DNA of 64,000 nt from Deltaproteobacteria bacterium (GTDB lineage Bacteria > Myxococcota_A > UBA9042 > PHBI01): contig WYBB01000200.1 of NCBI GenBank assembly GCA_011526585.1, positions 1 through 64,000 of the forward strand, given 5' to 3'. The position numbers and the translations under genes were made by a program. Shown one piece after another: positions 16,499 to 24,841 of this stretch (the first letter of the stretch is position 1; each line of letters starts with the position of its first letter). The notes under the pieces are model-generated. The model made no database searches. It was given only the letters and a program-made list of their open reading frames with translations, and was not told the DNA's origin.

Positions 16499-18151
16499 TC
16501 AGCGGTGGTCGTCGCTGGGCGGCGGCGCGCAGGCGCAGAGCTGGCAGCCGTCGGGGTCGTGCGCGAAGCCGTGCTCGCAGGCGAGCGTGCACACGACCGG
16601 CGCGCAGCAGACCTTGCCGAGCTGGTCGTCCTCGCACGACGGCGTGCCGTCGGCGTCGTTGCAGCGCCAGCGACCGTCGGGGCAGCAGCTATGGCCCTCG
16701 AAGCAGGCGGGGATGAGGCTCGTGGCGCTGCCGGGACGGGCGGCGGGGTCGCAGCAGGCGTCGGTGGGCGGCGGGTTGCAGCGGCAGGTCTCGCAGCCGT
16801 TTTCGTCGAGGGCGTAGCCGTGCTCGCACCAGAGGTCACAGAGCACGGGTGAGCATTCGCAGCGGCCGTCGTGATCCTTGGCGACGCCGGCGCCGATGCG
16901 CTCGCAGTCGTTGGAGTAGGTCTTGCCGTCGCAGCCGCACACCGGTCGATAGATGAGCGGGCAGACGTCGGACTGCGCGACGCACATGCCGACGACGTCG
17001 GCCCAGTCGCAGGTGCCCGGCGGCGGGTCGCAGAGCTCGCCGGGGTCACAGGGCTCGCCGGCGATCCCGCCGCAGCGCTGGGGGCACTCGCCCTCGTGGG
17101 CGACGTTCATGCCGACGCGGCCGGCCTCGCACTTGTTGGCGTAGGTGACGCCGTCGCAGCCGCAGACCGGCTGATAGATGCGCTCGCAGACCTCGGGGCG
17201 TGACACGCAGACCCCCTCGTCGGCGTCGCAGCCGCGCTTGGCGCACCACATGGCGTCGCCGCAGTCGAGGTTGTCGCGGCAGGCCTGGGGCGCGCACTGG
17301 CCGTCGTAGGACTTGCCGACGCCGGCCTTGATGCGCTCGCAATCGTTCGGGTAGGTGCGCCCGTCGCAGCCGCAGACCGGGCGCCAGTCGCGCGTACACG
17401 CATCGGGGATCTCGACGCATTGCCCGGGTGGCGGGGTCGGCGCGACGAGCGCGGTGATCGGGCCCATGATGGCGCAGGTGCCGGGGCGAGGGTCGCAGAG
17501 CTCGCCGTCTTCGCAGAGGTAGCCGGTGGTGCCGCCGCAGGTGCGCGCGCACTCGCCGTGCTGGCGCAGCGACACGCCGGCGGCGAAGGCGTCGCAGCGG
17601 TTCGAGTAGGTCACGCCGTCGCAGCCGCAGACCGGGTCCCAGACGTCGGGGCAGCCGAGCGGGCGGTCGATGCACACGCCGGTCTGGTCGCCGCCGCCGC
17701 AGACACCGATCTCATAGAGGCAGAGCTCGTCGTCGTCACAGGTCTCGCCCTGGATCCCGCCGCAGCGTTCCTGGCACTCGCCGCGGTGGCGCAGGGTGGC
17801 ACCGGCGCGCAGGCGCTCGCAGCGGTTGGCGTAGGTCACGCCGTCGCAGCCGCACTCCGGGCGCCACTCGCGGGTGCAGGCGTCGGGCTGGCGCACGCAC
17901 ATGCCGCGCTCGGCGCCGCAGCGGGGCTTCTCGCAGACGTGGCCGCGGCGACAGTCGTCGTCGGAGCCGCAGGCGCGGTGAAAGCTCGTGAGCGCGCCCG
18001 CGGTCTCGTCGAGCCCGGCGGGCGTGTCGTCGGACAGGTCGGAGGCGGGAGGCGGCGCGGCGTCGTCGCAGGAGGACGACGTGAGCGCCATCACGCCGAG
18101 GGCGACGAGGAGCGCGAGGAGGAAGCCGACGGGGTCGCGGGATCGAGTCAT
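16499..18151 (-). CDS. Secreted multi-Kazal/antistasin-like protease-inhibitor lipoprotein
   Basis: 550 residues. The signal segment ends in TSSSC (Cys 28), probably but not canonically a lipobox. Five Kazal-type serine protease inhibitor domains, each with PxCGCDGxTYxNxC, lie at about 92-126, 167-201, 252-286, 322-356 and 397-431. Cys-rich EGF-like spacers (GxCDDDELC and similar) lie between them. Two antistasin-like Cys repeats (CxxxxCxLxCEHGxAxDxxGCxxCxC) lie at about 433-458 and 516-541. Cys content is about one in ten, so the protein must fold in an oxidising compartment. It probably inhibits serine proteases at the cell surface, protecting the cell from its own secreted enzymes or those of prey. 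It stands alone. Confidence 0.9.
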   Translation of the reverse strand: MTRSRDPVGFLLALLVALGVMALTSSSCDDAAPPPASDLSDDTPAGLDETAGALTSFHRACGSDDDCRRGHVCEKPRCGAERGMCVRQPDACTREWRPECGCDGVTYANRCERLRAGATLRHRGECQERCGGIQGETCDDDELCLYEIGVCGGGDQTGVCIDRPLGCPDVWDPVCGCDGVTYSNRCDAFAAGVSLRQHGECARTCGGTTGYLCEDGELCDPRPGTCAIMGPITALVAPTPPPGQCVEIPDACTRDWRPVCGCDGRTYPNDCERIKAGVGKSYDGQCAPQACRDNLDCGDAMWCAKRGCDADEGVCVSRPEVCERIYQPVCGCDGVTYANKCEAGRVGMNVAHEGECPQRCGGIAGEPCDPGELCDPPPGTCDWADVVGMCVAQSDVCPLIYRPVCGCDGKTYSNDCERIGAGVAKDHDGRCECSPVLCDLWCEHGYALDENGCETCRCNPPPTDACCDPAARPGSATSLIPACFEGHSCCPDGRWRCNDADGTPSCEDDQLGKVCCAPVVCTLACEHGFAHDPDGCQLCACAPPPSDDHR

Positions 18152-18254
18152 GGGATGGCCTCTCGAGTTGGTGTGGGTGGACGTCGGGTCGCGATGCCCT
18201 TCGAGACCGGGGCGGCGCTCGTCGAACTTTTTTCGCGCGTCCGGGCGAGCTCGG

Positions 18255-18764
18255 TCATGGTCCCTCGGCGAGGCGGGTGATCGCCGGGAGATCGAGCGTG
18301 CAGTCGAGCCACTCGCCGGCGACCCTCGCGCCCAGACCTTCATAGAAGGCGATCGAGGGCGCGTTCCAGTCGAGGACCTGCCAGTGCATGCGCGCGACGC
18401 CGGCGGCCAGCGCGCGCCGCGCGAGCTCGGCCAGCAGCGCCTTGCCAAAGCCGCGGCCGCGATGGGGCGGCCGCACGTAGAGGTCCTCGAGGTAGAGCTT
18501 GGAGCGGGCCGCGAAGGTCGAGAACGTGAAGAACCACACCATGTAGCCGACGGGCTCGCCGTCGAGCTCGGCGATGGCGGCGCGGGCGATCGGCTCCGGT
18601 CCGAAGAGCGCCCGCTCGTAGTCTTCGACGGTCGCGGTTACATTTTCCAGCAGGCGCTCGTAGGCGGCGAGCTCACGCACCATCTCCAGGATTGGTGCGA
18701 GATCCCGGGGCTCGACCAGGCGGATCGAGAGCCCCTCCGGCGACCCTGATGAAGACTTCTTCAT
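18255..18764 (-). CDS. GNAT-family N-acetyltransferase, spermidine/diamine acetyltransferase-like
   Basis: 169 residues. The acetyl-CoA-binding loop reads RPPHRGRGFGKALL (about 98-111), and the preceding FTFSTFAARSKLYLEDLYV and following MHWQVLDWNAPSIAFYEGLGA closely match the diamine (SSAT-type) subgroup. It would transfer acetyl groups from acetyl-CoA to a polyamine or small amine; the exact substrate is inference. It is divergent from the HDOD-GGDEF gene with about 100 bp between them. Confidence 0.88.
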   Translation of the reverse strand: MKKSSSGSPEGLSIRLVEPRDLAPILEMVRELAAYERLLENVTATVEDYERALFGPEPIARAAIAELDGEPVGYMVWFFTFSTFAARSKLYLEDLYVRPPHRGRGFGKALLAELARRALAAGVARMHWQVLDWNAPSIAFYEGLGARVAGEWLDCTLDLPAITRLAEGP

Positions 18765-18865
18765 TTACGCCTCCGCGCGACGGGACCGTGACCGTTGGTG
18801 ACCGCTCGTGGGCCCCGAGCACGTCGTTCGCCTCGGGACCACGCGCCCCCACAGGAGACTCGCGC

Positions 18866-20446
18866 ATGACCTCGCCCCAACTCTGTGCCTCGGAGCCGCT
18901 CGTGTCCAGGTCCGTGCCCACGCCGCCCATGGGGGTCGCCCTGGTGATCCGCGCCGCCAACGACCCGCGCGTGTCGCTCTCGGACCTGGCGCGCCTCATC
19001 GAGCGTGAGCCCAGCCTGACGGTGAACCTGCTCAAGTTCGCCAACAGCGCGGCCTACACGACGGGGCGGGAGGTGAAGACCGTCAGCCAGGCCGTGGTCC
19101 TGCTCGGCTCGCGCGTGATCCGCAACATCACGGTGGCGCACGCCGTGACCGCGATGAGCCGCATGAGCGGCGACCACGGCTTCAACGTCGTGCAGTTCTG
19201 GGAGGACTCGCTGAGACGCGCGTGCGCCGCGCTGGTGCTGGCGCGGATCGCCGGCTACGAGGATCCGTCCGAGGCGTTCACGGTCGGCCTCATCCAGGAC
19301 CTCGGCGTGCTCGTGCTCGCGCTGGCCGGGCACGGCGAGGGACTCCAGAAGATGCGCGCCGCGCCGGCGCACGAGCGCGTGCGCTTCGAGGCCGAGGCCT
19401 CCGGGCGCTCGCACTGCGAGCACTTCGTCACGCTGGCGCGCGCCTGGGGCCTGCCGCGTGATTTGATCGATGCGGTCGCCCACCACCACCACGACAACCC
19501 GCCGCTGAGCGATCGCCGCACGCTGCGGCTCGCCCAGCTCGCGCGCGCCGCCGACCTCGTCGCCGACCTCACCCAGACGCGCGCCGCCGGCGACTCCCTC
19601 GCGCGGGCGCGCGCGGTGCTCGAGCAGACCGAGTCGCGCGAGCCGCTCGTGCTCGAGCGCATCGTCGACCTCGTCGCCGAGGAGATGGTCGTGCAGTCGG
19701 CGGGGCTCGAGATCCGCATCGAGTCGCAGCCGAGCTTCGATCAGCTCCAGGAGGGCGCGAGCCAGGCGCTGGTCAGCATCAGCTACTCCTATGAGGAGCT
19801 CACGCGCCACCTCGAGCAGCTCCTGCGCGAGAAGGAGGCGCTCACGCGCAAGCTCGCCGCGTCCAACGCGACTCTGCGCCGGCTGGCGATGACCGATCCG
19901 CTGACCGGGATCGGCAACCGCCGCCTCTTCTCCGAGGCGCTCGCCGCGGTGCTGGCGCAGCTCGCGACGAGCCCGCAGCCGGCGAGCCTGCTCGTGCTCG
20001 ACCTCGACCACTTCAAGACGGTCAACGACGTGCACGGTCACGGCGTCGGCGACGACGTGCTGACGGCGGTGGCGGATAGGCTCGTGGGCAACCTGCGCGC
20101 CGACGACGTCGTGAGCCGCCTCGGCGGCGAGGAGTTCGGGATCCTCCTGCCGGGGTGTGATGGGCTCGACGGCGCGCGCGTCGCCGAGCGCCTGCGCAGG
20201 ATCCTGGCGGCCGAGCCGGTGAGCTGCCGCGACGGCGTGAGCGTGCAGGTGACGAGCTCGATCGGCGGCGTCTCGCTCATCGCCGGCATGGGCGCGGACG
20301 AGGCCGTACGGCGCGCCGACGAGGCGATGTACCGCGCCAAGCAGCAGGGGCGCGACCGCGTCGCGTGGAGCCTCGCGCTCGTCGCTCCGCCCGTCGCCAA
20401 GAGCGTCATCGTCGACCCGTTGCTCGCCGGCACGTCAGAAGCGTGA
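18866..20446 (+). CDS. HDOD-GGDEF protein (probable diguanylate cyclase)
   Basis: 526 residues; ATG preceded by AGGAGA. Residues about 25-230 form an HDOD domain (SDLARLIEREPSLTVNLLKF...AVVLLGSRVIRNITVAHAV...AVAHHHHDNP), a regulatory relative of HD hydrolases. A coiled coil (about 300-350, EELTRHLEQLLREKEAL) leads into a GGDEF domain (about 355-505). The active-site motif is GGEEF at 420-424, a catalytically competent form, and an inhibitory-site RxxD (RADD) lies five residues before it. It probably makes cyclic di-GMP, a common switch between swimming and surface life, and lies immediately upstream of the flagellar cluster. No cognate sensor is adjacent. Confidence 0.9.
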   Translation: MTSPQLCASEPLVSRSVPTPPMGVALVIRAANDPRVSLSDLARLIEREPSLTVNLLKFANSAAYTTGREVKTVSQAVVLLGSRVIRNITVAHAVTAMSRMSGDHGFNVVQFWEDSLRRACAALVLARIAGYEDPSEAFTVGLIQDLGVLVLALAGHGEGLQKMRAAPAHERVRFEAEASGRSHCEHFVTLARAWGLPRDLIDAVAHHHHDNPPLSDRRTLRLAQLARAADLVADLTQTRAAGDSLARARAVLEQTESREPLVLERIVDLVAEEMVVQSAGLEIRIESQPSFDQLQEGASQALVSISYSYEELTRHLEQLLREKEALTRKLAASNATLRRLAMTDPLTGIGNRRLFSEALAAVLAQLATSPQPASLLVLDLDHFKTVNDVHGHGVGDDVLTAVADRLVGNLRADDVVSRLGGEEFGILLPGCDGLDGARVAERLRRILAAEPVSCRDGVSVQVTSSIGGVSLIAGMGADEAVRRADEAMYRAKQQGRDRVAWSLALVAPPVAKSVIVDPLLAGTSEA

Positions 20447-20483
20447 CACGGCGCTGACGATCGCCAACGGATTGACGTGCGCG

Positions 20484-20498
20484 CTGCCCACTGGGCAG
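20484..20498. promoter_or_regulatory. Perfect palindrome upstream of the fliO promoter
   Basis: CTGCCC, spacer ACT, GGGCAG. Its centre is about 65 bp upstream of the -24 element at 20556, a usual enhancer distance for a sigma-54 activator. It could instead help terminate the HDOD-GGDEF transcript, but no T-run follows. Confidence 0.4.
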
Positions 20499-20554
20499 TC
20501 CTTGCCGAGCGAGATGCCGCGCGCCGACACCCCGCGACGTCGTGACACGCTGTG

Positions 20555-20570
20555 CGGCATGACCGTTGCA
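20555..20570 (+). promoter_or_regulatory. Sigma-54 promoter upstream of fliO
   Basis: CGGCATG, four bases, TTGCA. Compared with TGGCACG-N4-TTGCA it keeps the essential GG (-24) and GC (-12) with the exact 10-base spacing and differs at two positions, one of them a tolerated pyrimidine change. A start site near 20581 would give a 40-base leader to the fliO ATG. Confidence 0.7.
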
Positions 20571-20620
20571 CAGCTCGCCCCCGGTCGGAGTCCGCAGTGG
20601 ACGACGTGGGAGGGCGCGCG

Positions 20621-21454
20621 ATGTGGCAGGTGGGTTTCGGTCGTCGTGCGCTGGTGGTCGCCGGGGTGCTCGGCCTCTTCGCCGGCGCGGTCGCCGCGCA
20701 GCAGATGCGGGCGGAGCTCGCGCACGCCGCGGGGCCCCAGGGAGGCGACCCGCTCCCCGCTCCCGCGCAGACGACCGACGCGAAACGCGCTGACGCGCTC
20801 GCCGAGCCGCCGCGCTCCGAGCTGGTATTCCTCGACAGCGAGCCCCGCGAGGCCGTGAGCCGCGCCGACGATCAGGCCGGCAGCGCCAAGGCGGCGTCGG
20901 GCTCGGGCGGGGTCGTGCGCACGGCGGTCGTGCTCTTCGTGTTGATCGGCGGCGCGGTGGCCTGGCTCATCCTGCGCCGCCGCCAGAGTGGCCCGAGCGC
21001 GAGCGGCGACAAGGCGATCGCGCTCGTCGGCAGCGTGCGCGTCGCGGGGCGCTGGCAGGTCGCGCTCGTGCGGGTGCCCGGCAAGACGCTGGTCGTGGGC
21101 GCGACCGACAAGGGGCTCTCGCTCCTGTCCGAGCTCGACGAGGACGTCGCGCTCGAGTCGCTCCCCGATGAACCGCGCCTGGCCGACCCGGCGCGCCGTC
21201 AGCCCGTGGCCGCCGCGCCGATCATCAGCCCGCGCACGGTGATCGATCGCGTCGCGACCGACCGGGGTCTCGGCGCGCCGCCGCGCACCAGCCGGCCGAC
21301 GACGGCGCCGCCGCAGGAGTCCTTCAGCCAGCTGCTCGACCAGCTCACGCGCAGCGGAGGCTCACCGGCGGCACCCGCCCAGCGCGACCGCCTCAAGACC
21401 GACGAGGCCATCGCGCTGCGCGCGCGCCTCGAGCGCCACCAGGCCCCGAACTGA
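20621..21454 (+). CDS. fliO: Flagellar export apparatus assembly protein FliO
   Basis: 277 residues, ATG chosen with GGGAGGG upstream. A cleavable-looking signal (1-26), a periplasmic stretch, one membrane segment at 101-118 (TAVVLFVLIGGAVAWLIL), then a cytoplasmic FliO domain (VGSVRVAGRWQVALVRVPGKTLVVGATDKGLSLL, about 132-166). FliO helps assemble the FliP ring of the flagellar type III export gate. The protein is longer than usual because of a C-terminal 110-residue low-complexity tail. It is first gene of the fliOPQ-flhAFG-fliA operon. Confidence 0.85.
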   Translation: MWQVGFGRRALVVAGVLGLFAGAVAAQQMRAELAHAAGPQGGDPLPAPAQTTDAKRADALAEPPRSELVFLDSEPREAVSRADDQAGSAKAASGSGGVVRTAVVLFVLIGGAVAWLILRRRQSGPSASGDKAIALVGSVRVAGRWQVALVRVPGKTLVVGATDKGLSLLSELDEDVALESLPDEPRLADPARRQPVAAAPIISPRTVIDRVATDRGLGAPPRTSRPTTAPPQESFSQLLDQLTRSGGSPAAPAQRDRLKTDEAIALRARLERHQAPN

Positions 21455-21460
21455 GGTGCG

Positions 21461-22339
21461 ATGAAGTCGAGGGGTCCCACCGCGATACGCCGTTGCCTGT
21501 GCATGCTCGTCGCCCTCCTGGGAGCGACGGCGGCGACGGCGGCCGGACCCATCGCGGACGCGCGCGCGCAGGCGGTGCCCTATCTGCCGACGCAGCCGGG
21601 CGCAGGAGACGTGACGGCGCCGGCGGTCCCCGCGCCGTCGCTGATGGCGCCTCCGCCCTCGAGCCCCGCGCCCTTCATCCAGATCGACATCGGCGGCGGC
21701 GGCGCGGGCGCGGGCGGCTCGACCATCCTCAAGATCGTCCTCCTCTTCGCGGCGCTCGCGTTCGTGCCGGCGATCCTCCTGGCCATGACCTCGTTCACGC
21801 GCATCGTCGTCGTGCTCTCGATGGTGCGGCAGGGGATCGGCGTCATGCAGCTGCCGCCCAATCGCGTGCTGGTCGCGCTGGCGCTGTTCCTGACGGCGTT
21901 CACCATGGCGCCGGTCTTCGGCGAGGTGCGCGACCAGGCGATCACGCCGTGGGAGGCGGGCGAGATCGACGAGATGCAGGCGCTGGAGAAGGCCGCCGTG
22001 CCGCTCAAGACCTTCATGCTCGCGCACACCCGCGAGCAGGACCTCATGCTCTTCATCGAGCTGGCGGGCGAGGCGCGCCCGAACAGCGCGGCCGAGGTCT
22101 CGCTCGTCTCGCTCGTGCCGGCCTTCATCCTGAGCGAGCTCAAGACCGCCTTCCAGATGGGCGCGCTCCTCTTCTTGCCGTTCCTGGTGATCGAGCTCGT
22201 CGTCGGCTCGATCCTCATGTCGATGGGCATGATGATGTTGCCGCCGGCGACGATCTCGCTGCCGCTCAAGATCCTGGTCTTCGTCGCGGTCGACGGCTGG
22301 GGGCTGGTCGTCGGCACCCTGGCGCGGAGCGTGGCATGA
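21461..22339 (+). CDS. fliP: Flagellar export gate protein FliP
   Basis: 292 residues. After a signal peptide and a Pro/Gly-rich periplasmic segment come the hallmark FliP helices: ILLAMTSFTRIVVVLSMVRQGIG, RVLVALALFLTAFTMAPVF, and the C-terminal VPAFILSELKTAFQMGALLFLPFLVIELVVGSILMSMGMMMLPP region. Five copies of FliP with FliQ and FliR form the core of the export channel. It begins 6 bases after fliO, and its stop overlaps the fliQ start. Confidence 0.97.
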   Translation: MKSRGPTAIRRCLCMLVALLGATAATAAGPIADARAQAVPYLPTQPGAGDVTAPAVPAPSLMAPPPSSPAPFIQIDIGGGGAGAGGSTILKIVLLFAALAFVPAILLAMTSFTRIVVVLSMVRQGIGVMQLPPNRVLVALALFLTAFTMAPVFGEVRDQAITPWEAGEIDEMQALEKAAVPLKTFMLAHTREQDLMLFIELAGEARPNSAAEVSLVSLVPAFILSELKTAFQMGALLFLPFLVIELVVGSILMSMGMMMLPPATISLPLKILVFVAVDGWGLVVGTLARSVA

Positions 22340-22614
22340 GCGCGGACGCGATCGGCGACCTCCTGCAGCAGACGCTCGCGACGATCTTCGCGATCTCGGC
22401 GCCGGTCCTCTTCACCGGGCTCGCCGTCGGCTTCCTGATCTCGATCTTCCAGGCGGCGACCCAGATCAACGAGGTCACGCTGGTCTTCATCCCGAAGATG
22501 TTCGCGACGGGCCTGGTGATCTGGCTCACCGGCAGCTTCGTCTACGACGAGCTGGCGAGCTTCTTCGGCGAGATCGCCCTGGCCCTGCCCGAGATCGCCC
22601 GCGGAGGGCCTTGA
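22336..22614 (+). CDS. fliQ: Flagellar export gate protein FliQ
   Basis: 92 residues with the two hydrophobic helices of FliQ (LFTGLAVGFLISIFQAATQINE and FIPKMFATGLVIWLTGSF). The ATGA overlaps the fliP stop, implying coupled translation. It is part of the FliP-FliQ-FliR export core; fliR itself is 33 kb away beside fliN. Confidence 0.95.
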   Translation: MSADAIGDLLQQTLATIFAISAPVLFTGLAVGFLISIFQAATQINEVTLVFIPKMFATGLVIWLTGSFVYDELASFFGEIALALPEIARGGP

Positions 22615-22615
22615 G

Positions 22616-24787
22616 GTGGCCGGAGCCGCGCCGTCGTCGCCCGGGGGCATGCGCCTTTCGCCGCTCTTGATGCCGGCGATCATGGTCGGCGTGCTTGGCC
22701 TTCTGATCCTGCCGGTGCCGACGGTCGTGCTCGACCTCCTGCTGACGGTCAACATCACCGTCTCGGTGCTGATCCTGCTGACCTCGATCCAGCTCAAGCG
22801 CGCGCTCGACTTCTCGGTCTTCCCCTCGATCCTGCTGGTCACGACGCTCTTGCGCCTGGGCCTCAACATCTCGACCACGCGCCTCGTCCTGCTGCACGGC
22901 GCCGAGGGTCCCGAGGCCGCCGGCAACATCGTCGAGACCTTCGGCAACTTCGTCGTCGGCGGCAACTACGTCGTCGGCATCGTCGTCTTCCTGATCCTCA
23001 CGCTGATCAACTTCATCGTGATCACCAAGGGCTCGGGCCGTATCGCCGAAGTCTCGGCGCGCTTCACCCTCGACGCGCTGCCCGGCAAGCAGATGAGCGT
23101 CGACGCCGATCTCGCCGCCGGCCTCATCAGCCAGGATCAGGCGCGCGAGCGGCGGCGTGAGCTCGCGCGCGAGACCGACTTCTACGGCGCCATGGACGGC
23201 GCGCAGAAGTTCGTGCGCGGCGACGCCATCGCCGGCCTCATCATCACCTTCATCAACATCATCGGTGGCCTGATCATCGGCGTCGCGCAGCACGGCATGC
23301 CGGTCGGCGAGGCGGTCGAGGTCTTCACCGTGCTGACGATCGGCGACGGGCTCGTCTCGCAGATCCCCTCGCTGCTGGTGTCGACCGCATCCGGCATGGT
23401 GATCACCCGCACCGCAGACGACGACGAGCTCGGCAAGCAGGTCGCGACCCAGGCCTTCATGAACAAGGCCGTGCTCATCGGCACCGCCGCGACGCTCGGC
23501 GCGCTCCTGCTGGTGCCGGGCATGCCGGTCGTGCCCTTCCTGCTCCTGGCGGGGGCGCTGATCTTCGGCGCGCGCAAGCTCGACAAGAAGAAGGGCGCGG
23601 GCGGCGAGGCAGCGCGCGGCGCAGGCGCGACCGGGCCGGGTGGCGAGGCGACGGCAGGCGCGCCGCGGCGCTCCGAGGAGGACGAGCTCTCGAGCCTCAT
23701 CAACGTGCACCCGCTCGAGCTGCAGGTCGGCTACGGCCTCGTGCCGCTCGTCGGCAAGGACGGCACCTTCGTCCGGCGCATCACCGGACTGCGCAAGAAC
23801 GCGGCGCGCGACCTCGGACTCATCCTGCCGGGGATCCACGTGCGCGACAACCTCGAGCTCGCCCCGGGCGACTACCGCCTGCTCGTGCACGACGTCGAGG
23901 TCGCGCGCGCGAGCGTGATGCCCGAGCGCCTGATGGCGATGGACCCCGGCGACGCGCGCAAGAAGATCGACGGGATCGCGACGCGCGACGCGGCCTTCGG
24001 CCTGCCGGCGCTGTGGATCCGGCCGGCGCAGCGGACCGAGGCCGAGATGGCCGGCTACACCGTGGTCGAGCCGGAGACGGTGATCGTGACGCACCTGTCG
24101 GAGGTGCTGGCCAGCGCGGCGGGCCGGTTGCTCGGGCGGGACGAGCTGCAGCGACTCCTCGAGATCGTCGCGCAGAAGAGCCCGCGCATCGTCGACGAGC
24201 TCCTGCCGCAGGCGCTGTCGCACGCCGAGCTGCTGGCCGTCCTGCGGCAGCTGCTCGAGGAGCGCGTCTCGATCCGCGACCTGCGCACGATCCTCGAGGC
24301 GCTGGCGGAGGCGGTGCGCTACGGGCGCGCGACGAGCTACCTGGTCGACCAGGTGCGGCTGAGACTCGGCGCGGCCATCGCGCAGCGTCATGTCGAGCCC
24401 GACGGCAAGCTCTACGTCGCGATCTTCGATGGCGCCACCGAGGACCTGCTGCGCCAGTTCGTGCTGCGCAACGAGAGCGAGTCGGCGCTGGCGCCCGACC
24501 TGCAGACGGCGCAGAGCCTGCTCGGGCAGTTGCAGCTCGCGCATCAGCGGCTGCAGGCGCAGGGGCACGCGACGGTGGTGCTGACGCCGGCGGACCTGCG
24601 CTACCCGCTCAGGCGTTTCATCGCGCGGCTGATGCCACAGGTGACGGTGATGAGTCAGGCGGAGCTGCCGCCGCGCCTCGACGTCGTCACCGTGTCGACC
24701 TTGACGGTTCAGGGGCGGCGCGTGGGCGCCGCGGCGCGCGTGCAGGCGCAGACCACGAGCGCACGAGCCCACGCGGCGACGGTGTGA
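22616..24787 (+). CDS. flhA: Flagellar export gate protein FlhA
   Basis: 723 residues from a GTG preceded by GGAGGG. The N-terminal half holds eight membrane helices (about 18-325) and the FHIPEP-type motif region (RALDFSVFPSILLVTTLLRLGLNISTTRLVL). A low-complexity Ala/Gly linker (about 325-355) leads to the cytoplasmic C-terminal domain, which forms a ring and docks export chaperones. It energises flagellar protein export using the proton gradient. It lies one base after fliQ. Confidence 0.97.
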   Translation: MAGAAPSSPGGMRLSPLLMPAIMVGVLGLLILPVPTVVLDLLLTVNITVSVLILLTSIQLKRALDFSVFPSILLVTTLLRLGLNISTTRLVLLHGAEGPEAAGNIVETFGNFVVGGNYVVGIVVFLILTLINFIVITKGSGRIAEVSARFTLDALPGKQMSVDADLAAGLISQDQARERRRELARETDFYGAMDGAQKFVRGDAIAGLIITFINIIGGLIIGVAQHGMPVGEAVEVFTVLTIGDGLVSQIPSLLVSTASGMVITRTADDDELGKQVATQAFMNKAVLIGTAATLGALLLVPGMPVVPFLLLAGALIFGARKLDKKKGAGGEAARGAGATGPGGEATAGAPRRSEEDELSSLINVHPLELQVGYGLVPLVGKDGTFVRRITGLRKNAARDLGLILPGIHVRDNLELAPGDYRLLVHDVEVARASVMPERLMAMDPGDARKKIDGIATRDAAFGLPALWIRPAQRTEAEMAGYTVVEPETVIVTHLSEVLASAAGRLLGRDELQRLLEIVAQKSPRIVDELLPQALSHAELLAVLRQLLEERVSIRDLRTILEALAEAVRYGRATSYLVDQVRLRLGAAIAQRHVEPDGKLYVAIFDGATEDLLRQFVLRNESESALAPDLQTAQSLLGQLQLAHQRLQAQGHATVVLTPADLRYPLRRFIARLMPQVTVMSQAELPPRLDVVTVSTLTVQGRRVGAAARVQAQTTSARAHAATV

Positions 24788-24841
24788 GCAGACGACGCAT
24801 GAAGGCACAGGACCCAGAGAGAGCACGAGGAGGACCAGGCG

